64,000 nt of DNA, taken from Forficula auricularia (lineage: Eukaryota > Arthropoda > Insecta > Dermaptera > Forficulidae). A program made the position numbers and the translations under genes. How positions within the stretch are numbered: the first letter of the stretch is position 1; each line of letters starts with the position of its first letter. The notes under the pieces were generated by a model, which did not search any database, had not been told where the DNA came from, and saw only the letters and a program-made list of their open reading frames with translations. Below are positions 1 through 12,438 of this stretch, one piece after another. The DNA is taken from NCBI GenBank assembly GCA_024734495.1, contig JALMQS010000068.1:3271501-3335500 (forward strand), given 5' to 3'.

Positions 1-700
1 TGTGGAACTGCAAGGCTATATTATCACTATAAATTGACCTTATGAATAATTTAATTGATTGTGTACCACAGAAAAATGTAAAACGTTTGCAAAGCCATTA
101 GAAAGATAATTTAATATTAAATGCTTTTCAAATTAATATTAGTTATATCCTTAGGGCTCATTTAAGAATTATTTTTTCTAATTTTAATAAAATTTGAAAT
201 TTTTAGAAAAATCACAGATAATTAATCATAATTATTTATTGAAATAATAATAACAATAATAAAACTGATTACTTGACTTACTTATACTGCCTGATCCTTG
301 CCATTAACTTCATCAAATATCTTCACCCTGTTGCAACATTTTCTGGTTTATAAAGAAAATTAAAGATTTTGGGCATTCTACCCAAAACTATTTTTTAGCC
401 ATTTACAATTTAATATCAGAAAATAGAATCCAGAAGTTAATGGTGTTTATTAAGTTTGATGTCTGAGCTGTAAGATTTCACCCAAAATTTCTAGCATAGA
501 AAGTCAAGGCCAGCAATCTCGGTATTGAACTTGAAGAAATATTGATTTTTAATGTTACCTAAGTTGACATGTTTGATTACCACATACTTTCAGTTTTTCC
601 CCTGTGTGCAGCCTCCAATGATAAATAAATATGAAGCCAGATTAGGTTGATAAATCAAGATCCCAAAGTGCAGGAGACCTTGAAACCAAGCTGTCACAGC

Positions 701-1406
701 CAGTGCTGGATTTCACCAGGGGCCCATGGCCCAAACAGGGCTCCAGCCAGCCCAAAATTCAGAAGCCAGGAATCTTTTTTTTCAACTTGTAAAAGATCCC
801 AGTGGATCATAATAGGTGACACAAATATCTACAAGTATGTAACCATACAATCAATAAACAAAGATCACGAATGACTGACAAAATGAGTTTTTACAAATAG
901 ATGCTCCATTACATAAGCAATATCAACCAACTAGGCAGAATTGAGGTCCTTTATACAATAAAATAACTAGCCAAACTGTCAAGGAACTATCATTAAGCAC
1001 AAAGAGTAAAAGAATTAGCTAAAGATATTTTAATTTTTAGAATAAATTGAAAATACCACATATTGGGTACATAGCAACAATATATTTGTATATATACTAC
1101 CATTTTTTAGCCACATCTTCTCTCATCCGTATAATAATGTGTCCATATATTTAAGGTTGATTGGGCTTTTAAATTTTTTCCTTACCTGATCTGTCATCTA
1201 TAATATTGGTTTCTTTGTAAATTAGTCTGTGGTCACATAGCTGCAATATTAAAAAAGCGTTAGATGCCCCAAACAGAATATTGCCTTCGAAATAAAAAAT
1301 GTAGTTCGCAGCATTAGTGTGATGATTTGCTAAATTTCCAAAATACTATGTGGGAGGAGGGGCACGTCAGAAAAGCTCTAGCTCCTCGGGTCCCCAAGTC
1401 CGCCCT
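701..1406. mobile_element. Non-autonomous hAT-like element inside repeat copy 1
   Basis: The stretch begins CAGTGCTGGATTTC and its far end, read in reverse complement, begins CAGGGCGGACTTGG, a pair of imperfect inverted ends of hAT type. It is flanked by the direct repeat CTGTCACAGCC (691-701 and 1405-1415). The exact 8-bp target duplication within those 11 bases is ambiguous by one base. Copy 2 of the long repeat has the empty site, running straight through a single TCACAGCC near 13515. No transposase frame is visible inside. Confidence 0.7.
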
Positions 1407-2837
1407 GTCACAGCCGGAATATTCGAACGCTAAGACTTTAATCAGTTTTGATCACTTTTAATTGTACTTTTCGAATTCTAGATCACATAAATAAAAGAAT
1501 TCAAAAATGTATTTTTAATAGAAGACTGCAATCCCCTCCACCTGAAAAATATTTTCAATTCCATGTATCAAAATATGATTCTTTACCCCATTCAATTCTG
1601 ATTTTTATTTAATTGTTGACTTGCCACTGCAGGCCAGCATTTCTGTTTTGTTTTGTTTCTATAGTTAATTTCCGGCTTGATTGAACTTGACTTTGCATTT
1701 TCTGCAACTGAAATAGATGGAGTAGGTAGTATTTTTAAGATAAATTTTTTAAGCTACTTCCACTCCAGTTTCCATGGCAGAATAAAGCCATGTAGATAGA
1801 GCATATTTTTTCCCACACTTTTATGAATATCCAATTGGATGGCAGACAAAAGCGACATTTGCCATTGATCTCCCTGATGCATGGTTTCAAATGGTTCTGA
1901 TAGTGACGAGGTATAAACCCGCATGCGGGGCTGGAGGGGGCTGAGTGAATAGCGCCGCCGGATACGACGATAAGGCTGCAAATAAATCAGACTACGGGCC
2001 ATCCAGAACACGAGAAGGATTTATGACCAAACCCTGATAGCCCCGAAGGACGTCGTTGGAAAACCTCAACTGAACAGTTCGCTCTATTTTTAATATTTAT
2101 TCACTTTTATAATAAAGCTAATTTACATTTACACTCAGAAATTACCCAGAAGGGGTTCATAACTCCTTTTAAAATTCTTACTATTTTATTTATCTAGAGA
2201 GAGACGGAAAAATGTATAAATTTTGATACATTTACCACATGCAGGAAGCCGAAAAGTATTGTAATCGTGTAGAAAGTTAATCAGTTCTCATATGTTATTG
2301 AAATTTATATAAAATGAAGATTATGATAAAATAATTGGTGAAAACTAAAAACAGAGATGTTAATCATAATAGCAATATTTTTTTAAATATTAAAAATTAA
2401 AAAAAATACAATATTTATTCTTGAGCTTATTCATGGTCCAGAAGAAATGAGAACTTTTTCAAGACCTGGTATATTTCTTAAAATTTAGTGATTTTTTCAA
2501 ATGATTACAAAGGGGTATTTTTGTGTTGATGAAGAAAAAGATGACTACTGTCCAAAAATTACGCAATTAGAAAGACAGGAATTCTATCCAGTAAAATATG
2601 CCACTGAAAAATAAAAACCCTAAATTCGTAGAAAGAAGTTTCTAAATTTTAATTACTAGTCAGCTGATTTTTGAATGCATGAGCTGCAATGAGCATAAAA
2701 AAAGCAAATGCATGAATATCAATACAAAACAAAGTACTCTAGGTATTTCATTGGAAAACTGAAATGTGCGTAAGTTGTAAGTTTATTAATACAAGCATGA
2801 GTGTAAAATTTTCACAATTTTATCTAAATTTTTAAAA

Positions 2838-3172
2838 GTGAAAACAAAAGATTGTGTTATCTTTTGAGGTTCTTTTTGGAAAAAAGATGGAAAATTATTT
2901 CAAAAATCAACCCAGTAGATAATATTATTAAATGAATTTAACTTTTAAGCGAACACAAGGAAGGAGAAATATCGTAGAAATGTCCCCTTAGGAATCGAAC
3001 CCAAGCGCTAATTGTTGCTGTCAGTCAAACCCTAATCAGAGGGTTTGGGCTACTACCGGCAAAGCTTGTTACGTTGTCTGATTCCCAGGATGAACTCTGA
3101 TATGCAAAAATATTTCTCAATATCTAAGATGTCCTTAAAAGTTAAATTCATTTTAATAAATTTTTGTGCCAG
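2838..3172. mobile_element. tRNA-like short element, copy 1 (family also at 28.7 and 49.4 kb)
   Basis: About 335 bases here are absent from the corresponding place in copy 2 (near 14980), which reads directly from the TTTTTAAA block to ATTCAAATCAGATCTTCA. On the minus strand it contains GGGTTCGATTCC, a good tRNA B-box, at about 2992-3003. The right half (CGGCAAAGCTTGTTACG, then CTCTGATATGCAAAAATATTTCT) matches 49428-49490. Length, internal promoter-like box and presence/absence polymorphism suggest a SINE or tRNA-bearing MITE. Confidence 0.5.
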
Positions 3173-3879
3173 CACAGGACCTATATTCAAATCAGATCTT
3201 CACTTTAGAAATAAAAACATTAGACACAAAGAAAAAAATTTTCGAAGTACTTGTAGAAAAATGAATTGAAATAAATGTGTCCTCATTCAAGACCATTTCT
3301 AATAACAATCCCACCGATGGTGAGGAATAAGAAATTCTGGACTGATTGACTTCAACTAAATGACATTCTGAAAATGTATTAAAACCAAAGTAAAAATTCG
3401 TGTGTGCTAAGACCCATGCGTCATAAGTGATAACTTTATATGGCATTTATAATTATAATTTTATTATTAAAAAGGAATAATGGTGATATTTTTCCGAAAT
3501 GTCGATTGAACTGGTACTGAACCCAACAGTGCGGAATAGTTAGCAAAAAAGATGCGTGACCGTTTAACGGCAAGTGGTGCGGCAGGAGCCAAAAGAAGTA
3601 TCACTTCAAAAACAACAATCACATGCTTACTTTTATGAATGCTTTAGATAAATTACCTTCCATTACAATGTTTGGCATTAGCGACTAATATACTTTGTAT
3701 CTCTAAATCAACCCATAGACATTTTCAAAAAGTACACAACCAAAATTCAATTTTTTCATGGAGTGACAAGAATAAATTCAAAAATGCAATTTGAAAATAC
3801 AAACCGAATATTTTAATTTATTAAAAATTGACATAAGGCATCATTTGAAATTAGCTCTATATTCAACATCAGGTCACCA

Positions 3880-4140
3880 TTGATATACCATCGGCGAGAG
3901 AGTCCCAGCTCCAAATGCATCCTTCTCCCAGTGCCTCACCGGTTATAGTGTGTCTTGCAGAAGCGATCAGCAAGTGATGGAGTCGGGAGCTGTAGGCGGC
4001 GACGCCGACGGTGCCGCCGGCTAGGACGTTTTTGGGCCCCGGCATGATTTGAGTGCTGGTAATAGCGCCAACACTGCGGAACCCAGAGCTCAAGCGTTGT
4101 TGTACACCCCGGAAAATCGAAAGTCCCGGAAAACCTTTTC
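3880..4140. other. GC-rich patch shared by both long-repeat copies
   Basis: A run rich in CpG (GGCGGCGACGCCGACG, then GCCGGCTAGGACG and GGGCCCCGG) stands out from the A+T-rich surroundings and is recognisable at 15735-15990. A minus-strand frame of about 60 codons is open here, but the equivalent in copy 2 is shifted and stopped by indels. The patch is therefore not evidently coding. Its function is unknown; a decayed promoter or element terminus is possible. Confidence 0.5.
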
Positions 4141-4214
4141 CGTAGAGGTTTGTAATCCGATGGCGAAATATGCCTTCTATTTCAATTTTTTTAAAAGAGA
4201 AACTTATAGGTTAA

Positions 4215-4305
4215 AAAAACTTAAAAACACGCTTTATAAACCAAGGCATTACTGTATTTACTGACAAACTGACGTGTTTTTTGTAGTTTGTTTTAAACTA
4301 TATAC
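4215..4305. repeat. CACGCTT-type foldback MITE remnant
   Basis: TTAAAAACACGCTTTATAAA followed by ACGTGTTTTTTGTAGTTTG forms a small imperfect inverted repeat. The same arrangement occurs at 16045-16160, and a larger foldback with the same termini is at 21411-21675. It is probably a remnant of one MITE family that predates the long duplication. Confidence 0.45.
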
Positions 4306-4462
4306 ATATTTTTAAAATTTTAATAAAATATCCTTATTCCAAAATTGTTTAATAGATAGCACTTTACGGATATTTTTAAATTCTGATTTTTTTCAAAAAA
4401 GTTTTGGGCCCCACTTTACAGTATACAGAACACAATAAGTGCACATGTAACGAACGAAAAAT

Positions 4463-4562
4463 NNNNNNNNNNNNNNNNNNNNNNNNNNNNNNNNNNNNNN
4501 NNNNNNNNNNNNNNNNNNNNNNNNNNNNNNNNNNNNNNNNNNNNNNNNNNNNNNNNNNNNNN
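4463..4562. other. Assembly gap of 100 N
   Basis: Exactly 100 undetermined bases. The long repeat copy 1 stops just before it and the R1 element resumes just after, so the join between the two is unknown. Gap size is probably nominal. Confidence 1.
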
Positions 4563-5095
4563 ATCTTTAGTCTTCGGGCCCACTGATTATGTCTACAAAA
4601 TTTGGTTGTATTTGCTCAAATGGCCTAGATTTTTTAATTTTTAACCCCTCCCCCCTCCACCTTAATTTTGGGTCGATATGCACAAAATCTAATCAAGCTC
4701 TTGTCTCGGCAGACCAAAAACAACGTGTGAGAATTTGGTATCGATATTCACACTAGTTTTTGAGCTATAGCTCGTCCAGAAAAATTTGATAACGCACAGA
4801 CTAACGGACAACCAGACAACCTGACAACCAGACAACCGGACAACAAGACAACCGGACGGACGGACAAGATTAACAGACATTTTGACAAAACAATTGGTAT
4901 CTCGAAAAATATAATTTTTTCAGTGTTCTACATATTGGAAAGCTTTTTTTGAAGAGCGAAATGCCGTAGTTTCGATCAATTTTTTCTAATCAAAATAGTT
5001 TCAGCCGTTTTTGAGATATTTCGAAAAAAGAATGAAAAACCCTTTTATTGCACGATTACAATACTTGACCAGACCCTGTATGGTAAAAGTAAAAA
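4563..5095. mobile_element. R1 element, copy a (left end lost in gap)
   Basis: Matches the other R1 copies: CCACTGATTATGT..ACAAAATTTGG, then ATTTTGGGTCGATATGCAC, GACTAACGGACA-type short repeats, and the terminus CACGATTACAATACTTGACC with CCCTGTATGGTAAA. Only one unit of the roughly 120-bp internal repeat survives to the right of the gap. It carries an expanded CAACCAGACAACCGGA-like run near 4800-4865. No coding capacity is seen. Confidence 0.8.
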
Positions 5096-5700
5096 TCAGA
5101 TGGATTTTACTGAGAGGAGTGTATACGTAGTCTTTTTAATAATCTTTTTAATAAGATACAATTTAAAAATTGTTTCTTCAGCTTTTAATATATTAATTTT
5201 TTATTATTACTTTTATTTATTTATTTATTTGTAATGATATTGAGACAAAGAAGAAGTACTTTGGGGTAGACAACCACTTCATAGACCGCTGTGGACCTTT
5301 GTATCGTGAAAACTGAGAAGAAGACATAATTAAAAATAATCTAAAGCTCGTCTTTGTCATTTTTGAACTGGAATATAAGTATACCAGGCAGGAACGTCAA
5401 ACCTTCTAAACGCACCCTTTTCGGAAAACCATTCATGTTAATTGCCCCTTGAAACAATGCAATAATTTTATTTCATTTCAAGAAGCAATATATAGTATTT
5501 TTCAAAACAAAAAATGTTTTTTATAGAAATATTTGAAATAACGGATAATAATTTGAAAATTTAAAGATCTTCCTGTAATTTTGAAGTCGACCTTATATAT
5601 TTATGAAAATACTCTGTTTGAAATTTTACTGATTCGCTGCATCCACATCATTCATGGACCGCACACCACTTGTACTTAGCTATTTATAAAAATATAAATA
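5096..5700. mobile_element. Decayed hAT-family copy (relative of 10751-11387)
   Basis: Bases about 5340-5675, read on the minus strand, align with the left part of the intact hAT-like element at 10751: ATGGACC, then ATTTGAAATAACGGATAATAATTTG and AAAAGGGTGC. The terminal CAGTGGCG has decayed to ACCACTTG-type sequence. The stretch 5096-5340 shows nothing recognisable beyond A+T-rich sequence. Confidence 0.6.
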
Positions 5701-6490
5701 CAAATATCTCGAAATAACAAAAAATGGATTCCACACCACTTTCAAAGTAAACGCTCCAAATTAATATAAATATCAAAAAATATTCTATATATAGGTATAG
5801 TTTGCAAATATTTTTTTTCTTCGTTGAATTTTGTAGTAGATGAAATTTTTGGCTCAGCCTGAAGGTTATGCAACCAGATGTTTCACTTGTGGCAATTTGT
5901 TGTAAGCTTTAAAAATTATATTTATTAGTAATTTTTCATTGAAACAAAAAAATAAAATAAAAAGTATTAGATTGGTTTATTAAGAAATTATCACTATCAA
6001 TTATATTTATCAATACACTATTTTTCATTACATACACTCTCCTGTTTCTAATGTAGTATCCATACATTAGCACAATAGTAATTATATCGACTCTATATAA
6101 ATATCGAGAATCTATATAATTTGAAACTTTGTGCTACCGGTCTAGTAATGGATATAAAATTATTATATATACAAAAATATGGCAAGCTATTAGGAATTCA
6201 TAGTCATTTGTCAAATTTTATTTTTGTAATAAGAGGCAAAAAAATTAAACAATCAAAATTGACTTTCACATCCTGTAATGAAAGAGACAAAAATTTCAAG
6301 GGTTGTCGTGGAAGGAATATAATTACTTCTACATTTATATTCTATAGAATATAATGGGGAAGTATTGCGATGGCCAGTCTGGGTCCTGGCTCTGATTTTT
6401 CTAAAGGAGTCACATGGTGGATTGAAGATTGTAGAATACAATAAATAAAAAAAGAAAGAAAATTCGATCTATTTAAAATTACTATCGTTC
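5701..6490. other. A+T-rich stretch, no gene seen
   Basis: Short overlapping open frames near 6121-6440 have low-complexity composition and no recognisable domain. Nothing supported. Confidence 0.6.
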
Positions 6491-6497
6491 TTTTTTA

Positions 6498-7487
6498 ACC
6501 GACTTCAAAAAAGCAGGAGGTTCTCTATTCGACTGAATTTTTTTTGTGTGTATGTTACCTCATATCTCCGCCAATTGTGAACGGATTTTGATCATTTTTT
6601 TTTGCATTGGGTTCAATCTAGCTTCAGATTGGTCCCGTTTTTTTTTTCATTGATATTAGACTTTTTTGTTAGGTTTGTTTAGGCCTAACTTCTTTGTTTA
6701 TGAACTGATTTCGATGATTCTTTTTTTATTGGAAATAGGGTATCTTAGAGGTGGTACCATATTAATTTGGTCAAGTTCCGATGATATGATCAACGACGAA
6801 ATAACGTAAATCTCCAATTCTTATGAGCAAATAATCGAAATTATGATAAATAAAATCTTTTATAAAAAAAATCTTATAACATTCATTTAAAACCCGCAAA
6901 CGTTTCGAGAGAATTTCTATATTTATGAATTGAATTTTATTATCATTTTCTGATTCATTCGCCCAACGCTTTCTCTTACGAGATGCATGCAAGATATTAT
7001 ATTAAGTCACTATTAATAAAACATCACTAAAAAGAGAAAAATAAAAATAATTTTTATTAAAAAAAATAAAACCGACTTCAAAAAAATTAAATGCAACAAC
7101 TAAAATAATAATAACTAAAATAAAATAAAATGCACTAAAAGGAATAAAATAATTATTTTATTTTAGTTACAACTAAACGACGAAATATTAACATGAAATT
7201 ACTTTTTGAAGTCGGTGCCAAACATATACATTTTATGAATCGCACTCGACGGATCTTACTTAGTACGTTTGGCGGGTACGCTCGCTTATAGGTATAGTTT
7301 GTTTGGCACCGACTTCAAAAAGTAATTTCATGTTAATATTTCGTCGTTTAGTTCTAACTAAATAAGATAATTATTTTATATCTTTTAGTGCATTTTATTT
7401 TATTTTTAAGTTATTATTATTTTAGTTTTTGCATTTAATTTTTTTGAAGTCGGTTTTATTTTTTTTTTTATAAAAATTATTTGTATT
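6498..7487. mobile_element. AACCGACTTC-terminus element with large foldback
   Basis: Starts with AACCGACTTCAAAAAAGCAG, the sequence commonly seen at ends of abundant insect repeats, and closes with TTTTTTGAAGTCGGTTTT. Within it, arms 7047-7223 and 7301-7487 are near-perfect inverted repeats (about 180 bp each) around a 77-nt loop containing GGCGGGTACGCTCGC. Secondary copies of the terminus (GAAGTCGGTGCCAAAC and its complement) sit at the inner ends of the arms, so one element may be nested in another. No transposase is visible. Confidence 0.75.
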
Positions 7488-9360
7488 TATAAAATAACCA
7501 ACTAGTACCTGGCTTCTTATTTATAATCCTGTATTGGAGATTCTACTTTAAATTTTACTCAAATTGGTAATACTAATCTTAAAAGACATCAAACAATCGA
7601 CTGAATATCTTTCACCCCATTTTTATTCTTTCATTTTATTGGCCGTCTGGCTTTTATCAGTATGCCATTAAAATAATGAAATGAACAGCTGACGAAATTG
7701 CTTCTTATATTTCTTATTCTGTTTATGCAGGATGAGAGATGTGCTTAAACGTTTTCATGGACCATTACGAGTACAAAAAATCAACGATTTTTTTTTGCTT
7801 AAAAATGAATCAATGTCACTTGTAAAAAAAATCTCTTAATAAGCGTATCAATGTTAGATTCATTTAGAATCCTCCATCCAACCTTTGAATGTGGAATTGA
7901 ATACCTATATTTGAAATTAACCTTGCAGTAAATAATAATAATAAAATTAAATCCATGGATTAATTTTTAATTTATTATGACATATAATTTATCTACGGTT
8001 CCTTTTGAGTTTTTTTATATTCCAATACTTCAATGAAATTTATCTAATCAAATAATAGCTGATTTTAAAGAGACATTATTATACCTACAAGCATATCTTA
8101 GAGTTGATATATGCCCGATCTTTCTAAATTTATCCTCTTTTATATTGCTAGAATTTCTTTCCGAGTGGTATTCTAAAATTTGGCGAAATTGCCGGGTTTT
8201 CTGGTAAGATACAATTGACAGGGTATATAATATGGAGGGTTCAGAGTTAAAGTAAACAAAGTTCACAAAGTTCATTTTGCAATTATTACACTCCTATGGT
8301 AAAGTAAAATTGTTATATTTACTTTGTATTAGTGAATCAAGTACCAATATAGTTCAATATTTATTATTTCTAATCTTGAATAATATAGAAATATATACTG
8401 AAAATTGTTTTCACGAGATATTAACTTTTTTTTTTAAATTATTCGTATGGTGAAATTTACTCGGCAGAAAGGGTAGTGAATTCATTCATTTTCACCCCAC
8501 CTTATATCTCTCTGAAATGTAGTGAAAAATCATTTTAAAACATATTTTTTCTGTCTGATGAATCTGTTTGAATTCCGATACTCATGATATTTGGAGAACA
8601 GAAAGTTTGTTCTAGTGCAAAAATATTATTACTCAAAAAGTTCGGCAATCTGGGTTCGCCCAAAAATGTTCATTTTTTTTTTTTTTTAATATTTTATAAA
8701 TTTAATTGTTCAACTCCTCAGAATTTCTTCTATGCGACCAACTCTTAAATAAAGAATTGGAAAACGATCATCGATGTCTAGATCCAAGTATTGGAACTTG
8801 ACCTAGACGGTCTCACGCTCTGAACAGAGGAATACAACTCATCTTCCAAAGTTGAAAGTTTCTATTCAATTTTGTAAAAGAATAGTGAAGATATACTACA
8901 GAAATGATCCTGTGAAGTATGATCGTGTTTTTAAATTTTTAAAACATGGAGAAAAATCATTTTCAAAAATAATTTTTTTGTCTGTCTCTGCGTGTCTTCG
9001 GTTTCCAATAACCACGATAAGACAAAACACAACAACAAAAGGTCGTAGATAGTTGTCACAGCGTTTGTATTTCCAAAAGGGTGAAATTTTTCTGATGAAA
9101 AATGAAAAAGATCAAAAAATTGAATCTTTGAAATTAACCAAAGTACACATAATATGCGTATAAGTTTCAAATTTTAAGCACCAAAACCGCTTAAGACAAA
9201 AATAAACGACCTACCACTAAAATTTGCAGAAACTGTGCGGAGTGTTGAAAAAACTTTCATTTTCACTTTTATAAAATATATATAAAATAAATTTGTTGAT
9301 TATTATTAAATAATAATAATGATAAAATCATTTCTATTGATGTATAACTAATAAAAATAA
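7488..9360. other. A+T-rich stretch, no gene seen
   Basis: The blocks near 8510-8590 and 8945-9010 resemble each other (AAAAATCATTTT followed by a TCTGTCT motif), suggesting an old internal duplication. Short frames here have no recognisable domains. Confidence 0.5.
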
Positions 9361-9361
9361 T

Positions 9362-10178
9362 CTGACGTGTTCTGATGTGGCCATCCACTTGACTTTACCA
9401 TACAAGCTGGCCCCTAAAATTATTTATAATCATGTAGGGGTGGGGGTTAGATTTTGCATTTTTATACTTCTGGTGTCCCACTGATTATGTATACAAAATT
9501 TGGTTGAGTTTGGTAAATGCCCAAGATTTTCATTTTTTGAACCTACACCCCCACCTCCTCCCATTTTGGGGGTTAGTCTTTGCATTTTTAGACTTCTGGG
9601 ATCCCACTGATTATGTATAAAAAATTTGGTTGAGTTTGGTAAATGGCCAAGATTTTCATTTTTGACCCACCCCCCATTTTGGGCGGTTAGTTTTTGCATT
9701 TTTAGACTTCTGGGGGTCCACTGATTATGTATACCAAATTTGGTTGAGTTTGCTCAAACAGCCTAGATTTTTAATATTTAACCCCCCCCTCCACCCCCAT
9801 TAATTTTGGGTCGATATGCACCAAAATCTAATCAGCTCTTAATCTCAATGGAGCAAAACTACGTGTGAAATTTGGTTTCGATATTCCCACTAGTTTTTGA
9901 GCTAGCTCGTCCACAAAAATTTGGTAACGCACAGACTAACAGACAGACTAACAGACACTTTGACAAAACAATTATTATCTCGAAAAATATAATTTTTTCG
10001 ATGTTTACTTACTAAAGCTTTTTTGTAGAGCGAAATGCCATGGTTTCGTTCAATTTTTTTAAACAAATTAGTATCAGCCGTTTTTTAGATATTTCGAAAA
10101 AAAGAAGGAAAAAAAATCACTTTTTTCATGCACGATTACAATACTTGACCATACATACCCTGTATGGTAAAGTAAAAA
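9362..10178. mobile_element. R1 element, copy b (complete)
   Basis: Begins CTGACGTGTTCTGATGTGGC, continues with CACTTGACTTTACCATACAAG, and ends CCCTGTATGGTAAAGTAAA. The inner ends CTTTACCATAC and GTATGGTAAAG are inverted repeats. The left part holds three units of about 120 bp, each with CCACTGATTATGTATA and a C-rich spacer (near 9479, 9602, 9719). The right part holds ATTTTGGGTCGATATGCACC, short ACAGACTAAC repeats and TTTCGAAAAAAAGAAGG. It is non-coding and looks like a non-autonomous DNA element. Copies a, c and d confirm the boundaries. Confidence 0.8.
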
Positions 10179-10473
10179 AATAATAAAAATCTTAAAAAGT
10201 ATTTTAATTTAATTTCGAATACCTACTCTCAATGAAAAAAATTCAAATTTATTATGATTAAAAAACAAATGGAAAAGAATAAGTACGACTTTGGAATTTG
10301 AAACAATATAGAAATCGTTGCTAATTTTCATTTTTTATCATATTTATTGAAAGAAAGAAAAAATTGAAAAGAAAATGAATTTGAGAACTTTTTTCCTAAT
10401 CGAAATCCTAAGAATTTTTGCCTGCTAGAATATCTTATCAATTATTATTCATTTGTTTTCTTTTCTTCTTCAG

Positions 10474-10530
10474 TTGAAGCCGAGAGAGACACGAGGCAAT
10501 CACGTCAATGCTCACCGAAGCCAATCAAAG
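10474..10530 (+). CDS. Candidate internal exon of an unidentified plus-strand gene
   Basis: A 57-nt island follows a clear polypyrimidine tract and acceptor (TTTTCTTCTTCAG) and precedes the donor GTAAAT. It is much richer in G+C than its surroundings. Two frames are open; the one starting with two leftover bases reads EAERDTRQSRQCSPKPIK and leaves one base. That phase is completed exactly by the next candidate exon at 26175, which begins with two leftover bases (joined codon GAG). I do not recognise the protein family. Splice-like sites occur by chance in A+T-rich DNA, so support rests on the combination of sites, base composition and phase. Confidence 0.4.
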
Positions 10531-10750
10531 GTAAATAAACCTTAATATTTATATTATATAATATTCATAAATAATTATTATATATCACTTTTTTCAAACT
10601 CCTCTCATAAACAATTATTTAAATATACTCGTATAGTAGGTATAATGTTTTATGCTGTTTTTTCTATTAAATCATGCCAAGTGTGTGGATGTATTACTAA
10701 ATCCTCTTTCCCAAAAATTTCGAAAAATATAAAAGTAAGAAGTAACATAT

Positions 10751-11387
10751 CAGTGGCGTTCGGTCCATGGATGCTGTGGATGCGGCGGATCCCTAAAATT
10801 TCAAACATTTAAAGAATTTTCATAATTATATGACTTCAAAATTTCAGGAGGATCTTTAAATTTTCAAATTATTATCCGTTATTTCAAATATTTCTATAAA
10901 AACTTTTTTTGTTATAAAAAGTATATTTGTTCTCGAAATGAAATAAAATGGCTGCATAGTTTCAAGGAGCAATTAAAATAAATGATTTTTCCCAAAAGGG
11001 TGCCGATAGAAGGTTTTAAGTCCCTACCTTGTAGATTTATCTTTCAGTTCAAGCATGTCAAAGACAAGTCCAGACGAGTTTTGGTCGAATAAAAATTGTT
11101 GATGCTGTGGAACTATTAAAATAGAAATAATACGAAAAATGGATAAATAAAGATGATTTGATAATTTTTAGAGTTAATCCATTTCTAAAGCGAAGATTAA
11201 AATAAAATAAAGATAAGAGTAATTAAATATTATAGGTATGTAATATTTATTTACTCTTATCTTTATTAAATATGTTTCACCTTGCACCAACACCACAATC
11301 TCTACTAATTATTAAAATAATATTTCTAAAAAAGAAGGGTACTTTTTGGACAGCATCCGCTGGTTGAAAAGTCACCAACCGCCACTG
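10751..11387. mobile_element. Non-autonomous hAT element with 8-bp target duplication
   Basis: Ends are CAGTGGCGTTCGGTCCATGG and, in reverse complement from the right, CAGTGGCGGTTGGTGACTTT. It is flanked by perfect 8-bp direct repeats TAACATAT (10743-10750 and 11388-11395), the hallmark of hAT insertion. The 637-bp interior has no transposase frame. The copy near 5340-5675 is an older relative. Confidence 0.85.
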
Positions 11388-11395
11388 TAACATAT

Positions 11396-12078
11396 TTATT
11401 TACTCCAAAGAACATTTAGAGTCAGTTTTTAGTGTGCTTTAAATAATTTTCTAAAAATTCTGTTTATTTTCTATCATATTATTGGCGTCCATCATTTGAT
11501 AAATCTTAAAAATAGAGTTAATTTTAAGATCTCAAAGGAAAAACCAGTTCGTCGAATTATTTACTGTTTTAGTGCCTTATTTAAAACTATTTATATGTAA
11601 TAATTGAGCAGATTAAATATGTATTTATTAAATCTTACATGAAGCAATGAATTTAAGAGTTTGAGAACGTCTCAATAAAGAGATGAAACTTTGCTTTAAA
11701 ATTAATTGTAGTTTTCTATTTTTCTCGAAGTCTAAGTCCCTAAAAAATCTTATTTAAAATATTGTTTACATCGAAAGTGTATAATTCACACCACTTAGGG
11801 GCATCTTAAGAAACTAAAATATGATTAACTAATTATTCACATTCGCTCAATTTCTCTTTCAAATTTTACTAAACAAATTTTTCTTAAATTTCATTTATTT
11901 CTGGAATAACCAGATATCGTAAAAGTTGAAGTTATTCAACTTTTCATCCCTATAATTTGAATTCCTCTTTATTTTAATCACTATCACTAAAGTTTTGTCT
12001 AAATGTGTGTGTGTGAATAATAAAGTGTAAGAGTCAGATTAAATCAGCTTATAAGTAAATAGTGTATCTCGTATCCCG
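11396..12078. other. A+T-rich stretch, no gene seen
   Basis: No open frame of note, no repeat termini recognised. Contains a short GTGTGTGTG tract near 12006. Confidence 0.5.
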
Positions 12079-12438
12079 CTGTGGAAACTGCAAGGCTTAT
12101 ATTCTCAGCCAACTCGACCTCCTATATTTATTTTAATTGACTGTAAAATTACAGAAAAATGTAAAAACTTTTTCCAAGTCACTAGAAAAGTTGATGTAAT
12201 TTAATAATAAATGTTCTCAAAATTTAGAATATTAGTTACAGTCGTTAGGCTTTCCATTTAAGAATTTATTTTTTCTAATTTTAATAAAATTTGAAATTTT
12301 AGAAAAATCACACATAATTAATTATAATTATTTATTGAACACGAATAAATAATACAATAAAACTACGACGTTTTGATCTACTTATACTGCGTTCGATCTC
12401 GGCGAATAACTTCTAATTTTAAGCATTCTTAACCTTAA

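Larger units (their letters stand above)
1..4425. repeat. Long segmental repeat, copy 1 (partner 12079-17122)
   Basis: Many blocks align collinearly with 12079-17122: the opening CTGCAAGGCT block, the region near 1900-2060 with GCCGCCGGATACGACGATAA, the block near 2410-2640, the GC-rich patch near 3990-4040 and the ATAGATAGCACTTTA block near 4360. The copies are diverged, with many substitutions and small indels, so the duplication is old. The left limit lies outside the window. No intact reading frame is shared between the copies. It could be a segmental duplication or two copies of a large decayed mobile element. Confidence 0.85.

Noticed and set aside
4404..4586. Open frame spanning the N gap.
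   Set aside because: Half of it is undetermined sequence.
6121..6441. Overlapping plus and minus frames as genes.
   Set aside because: Low-complexity residues, no motif, length within chance expectation for this composition.
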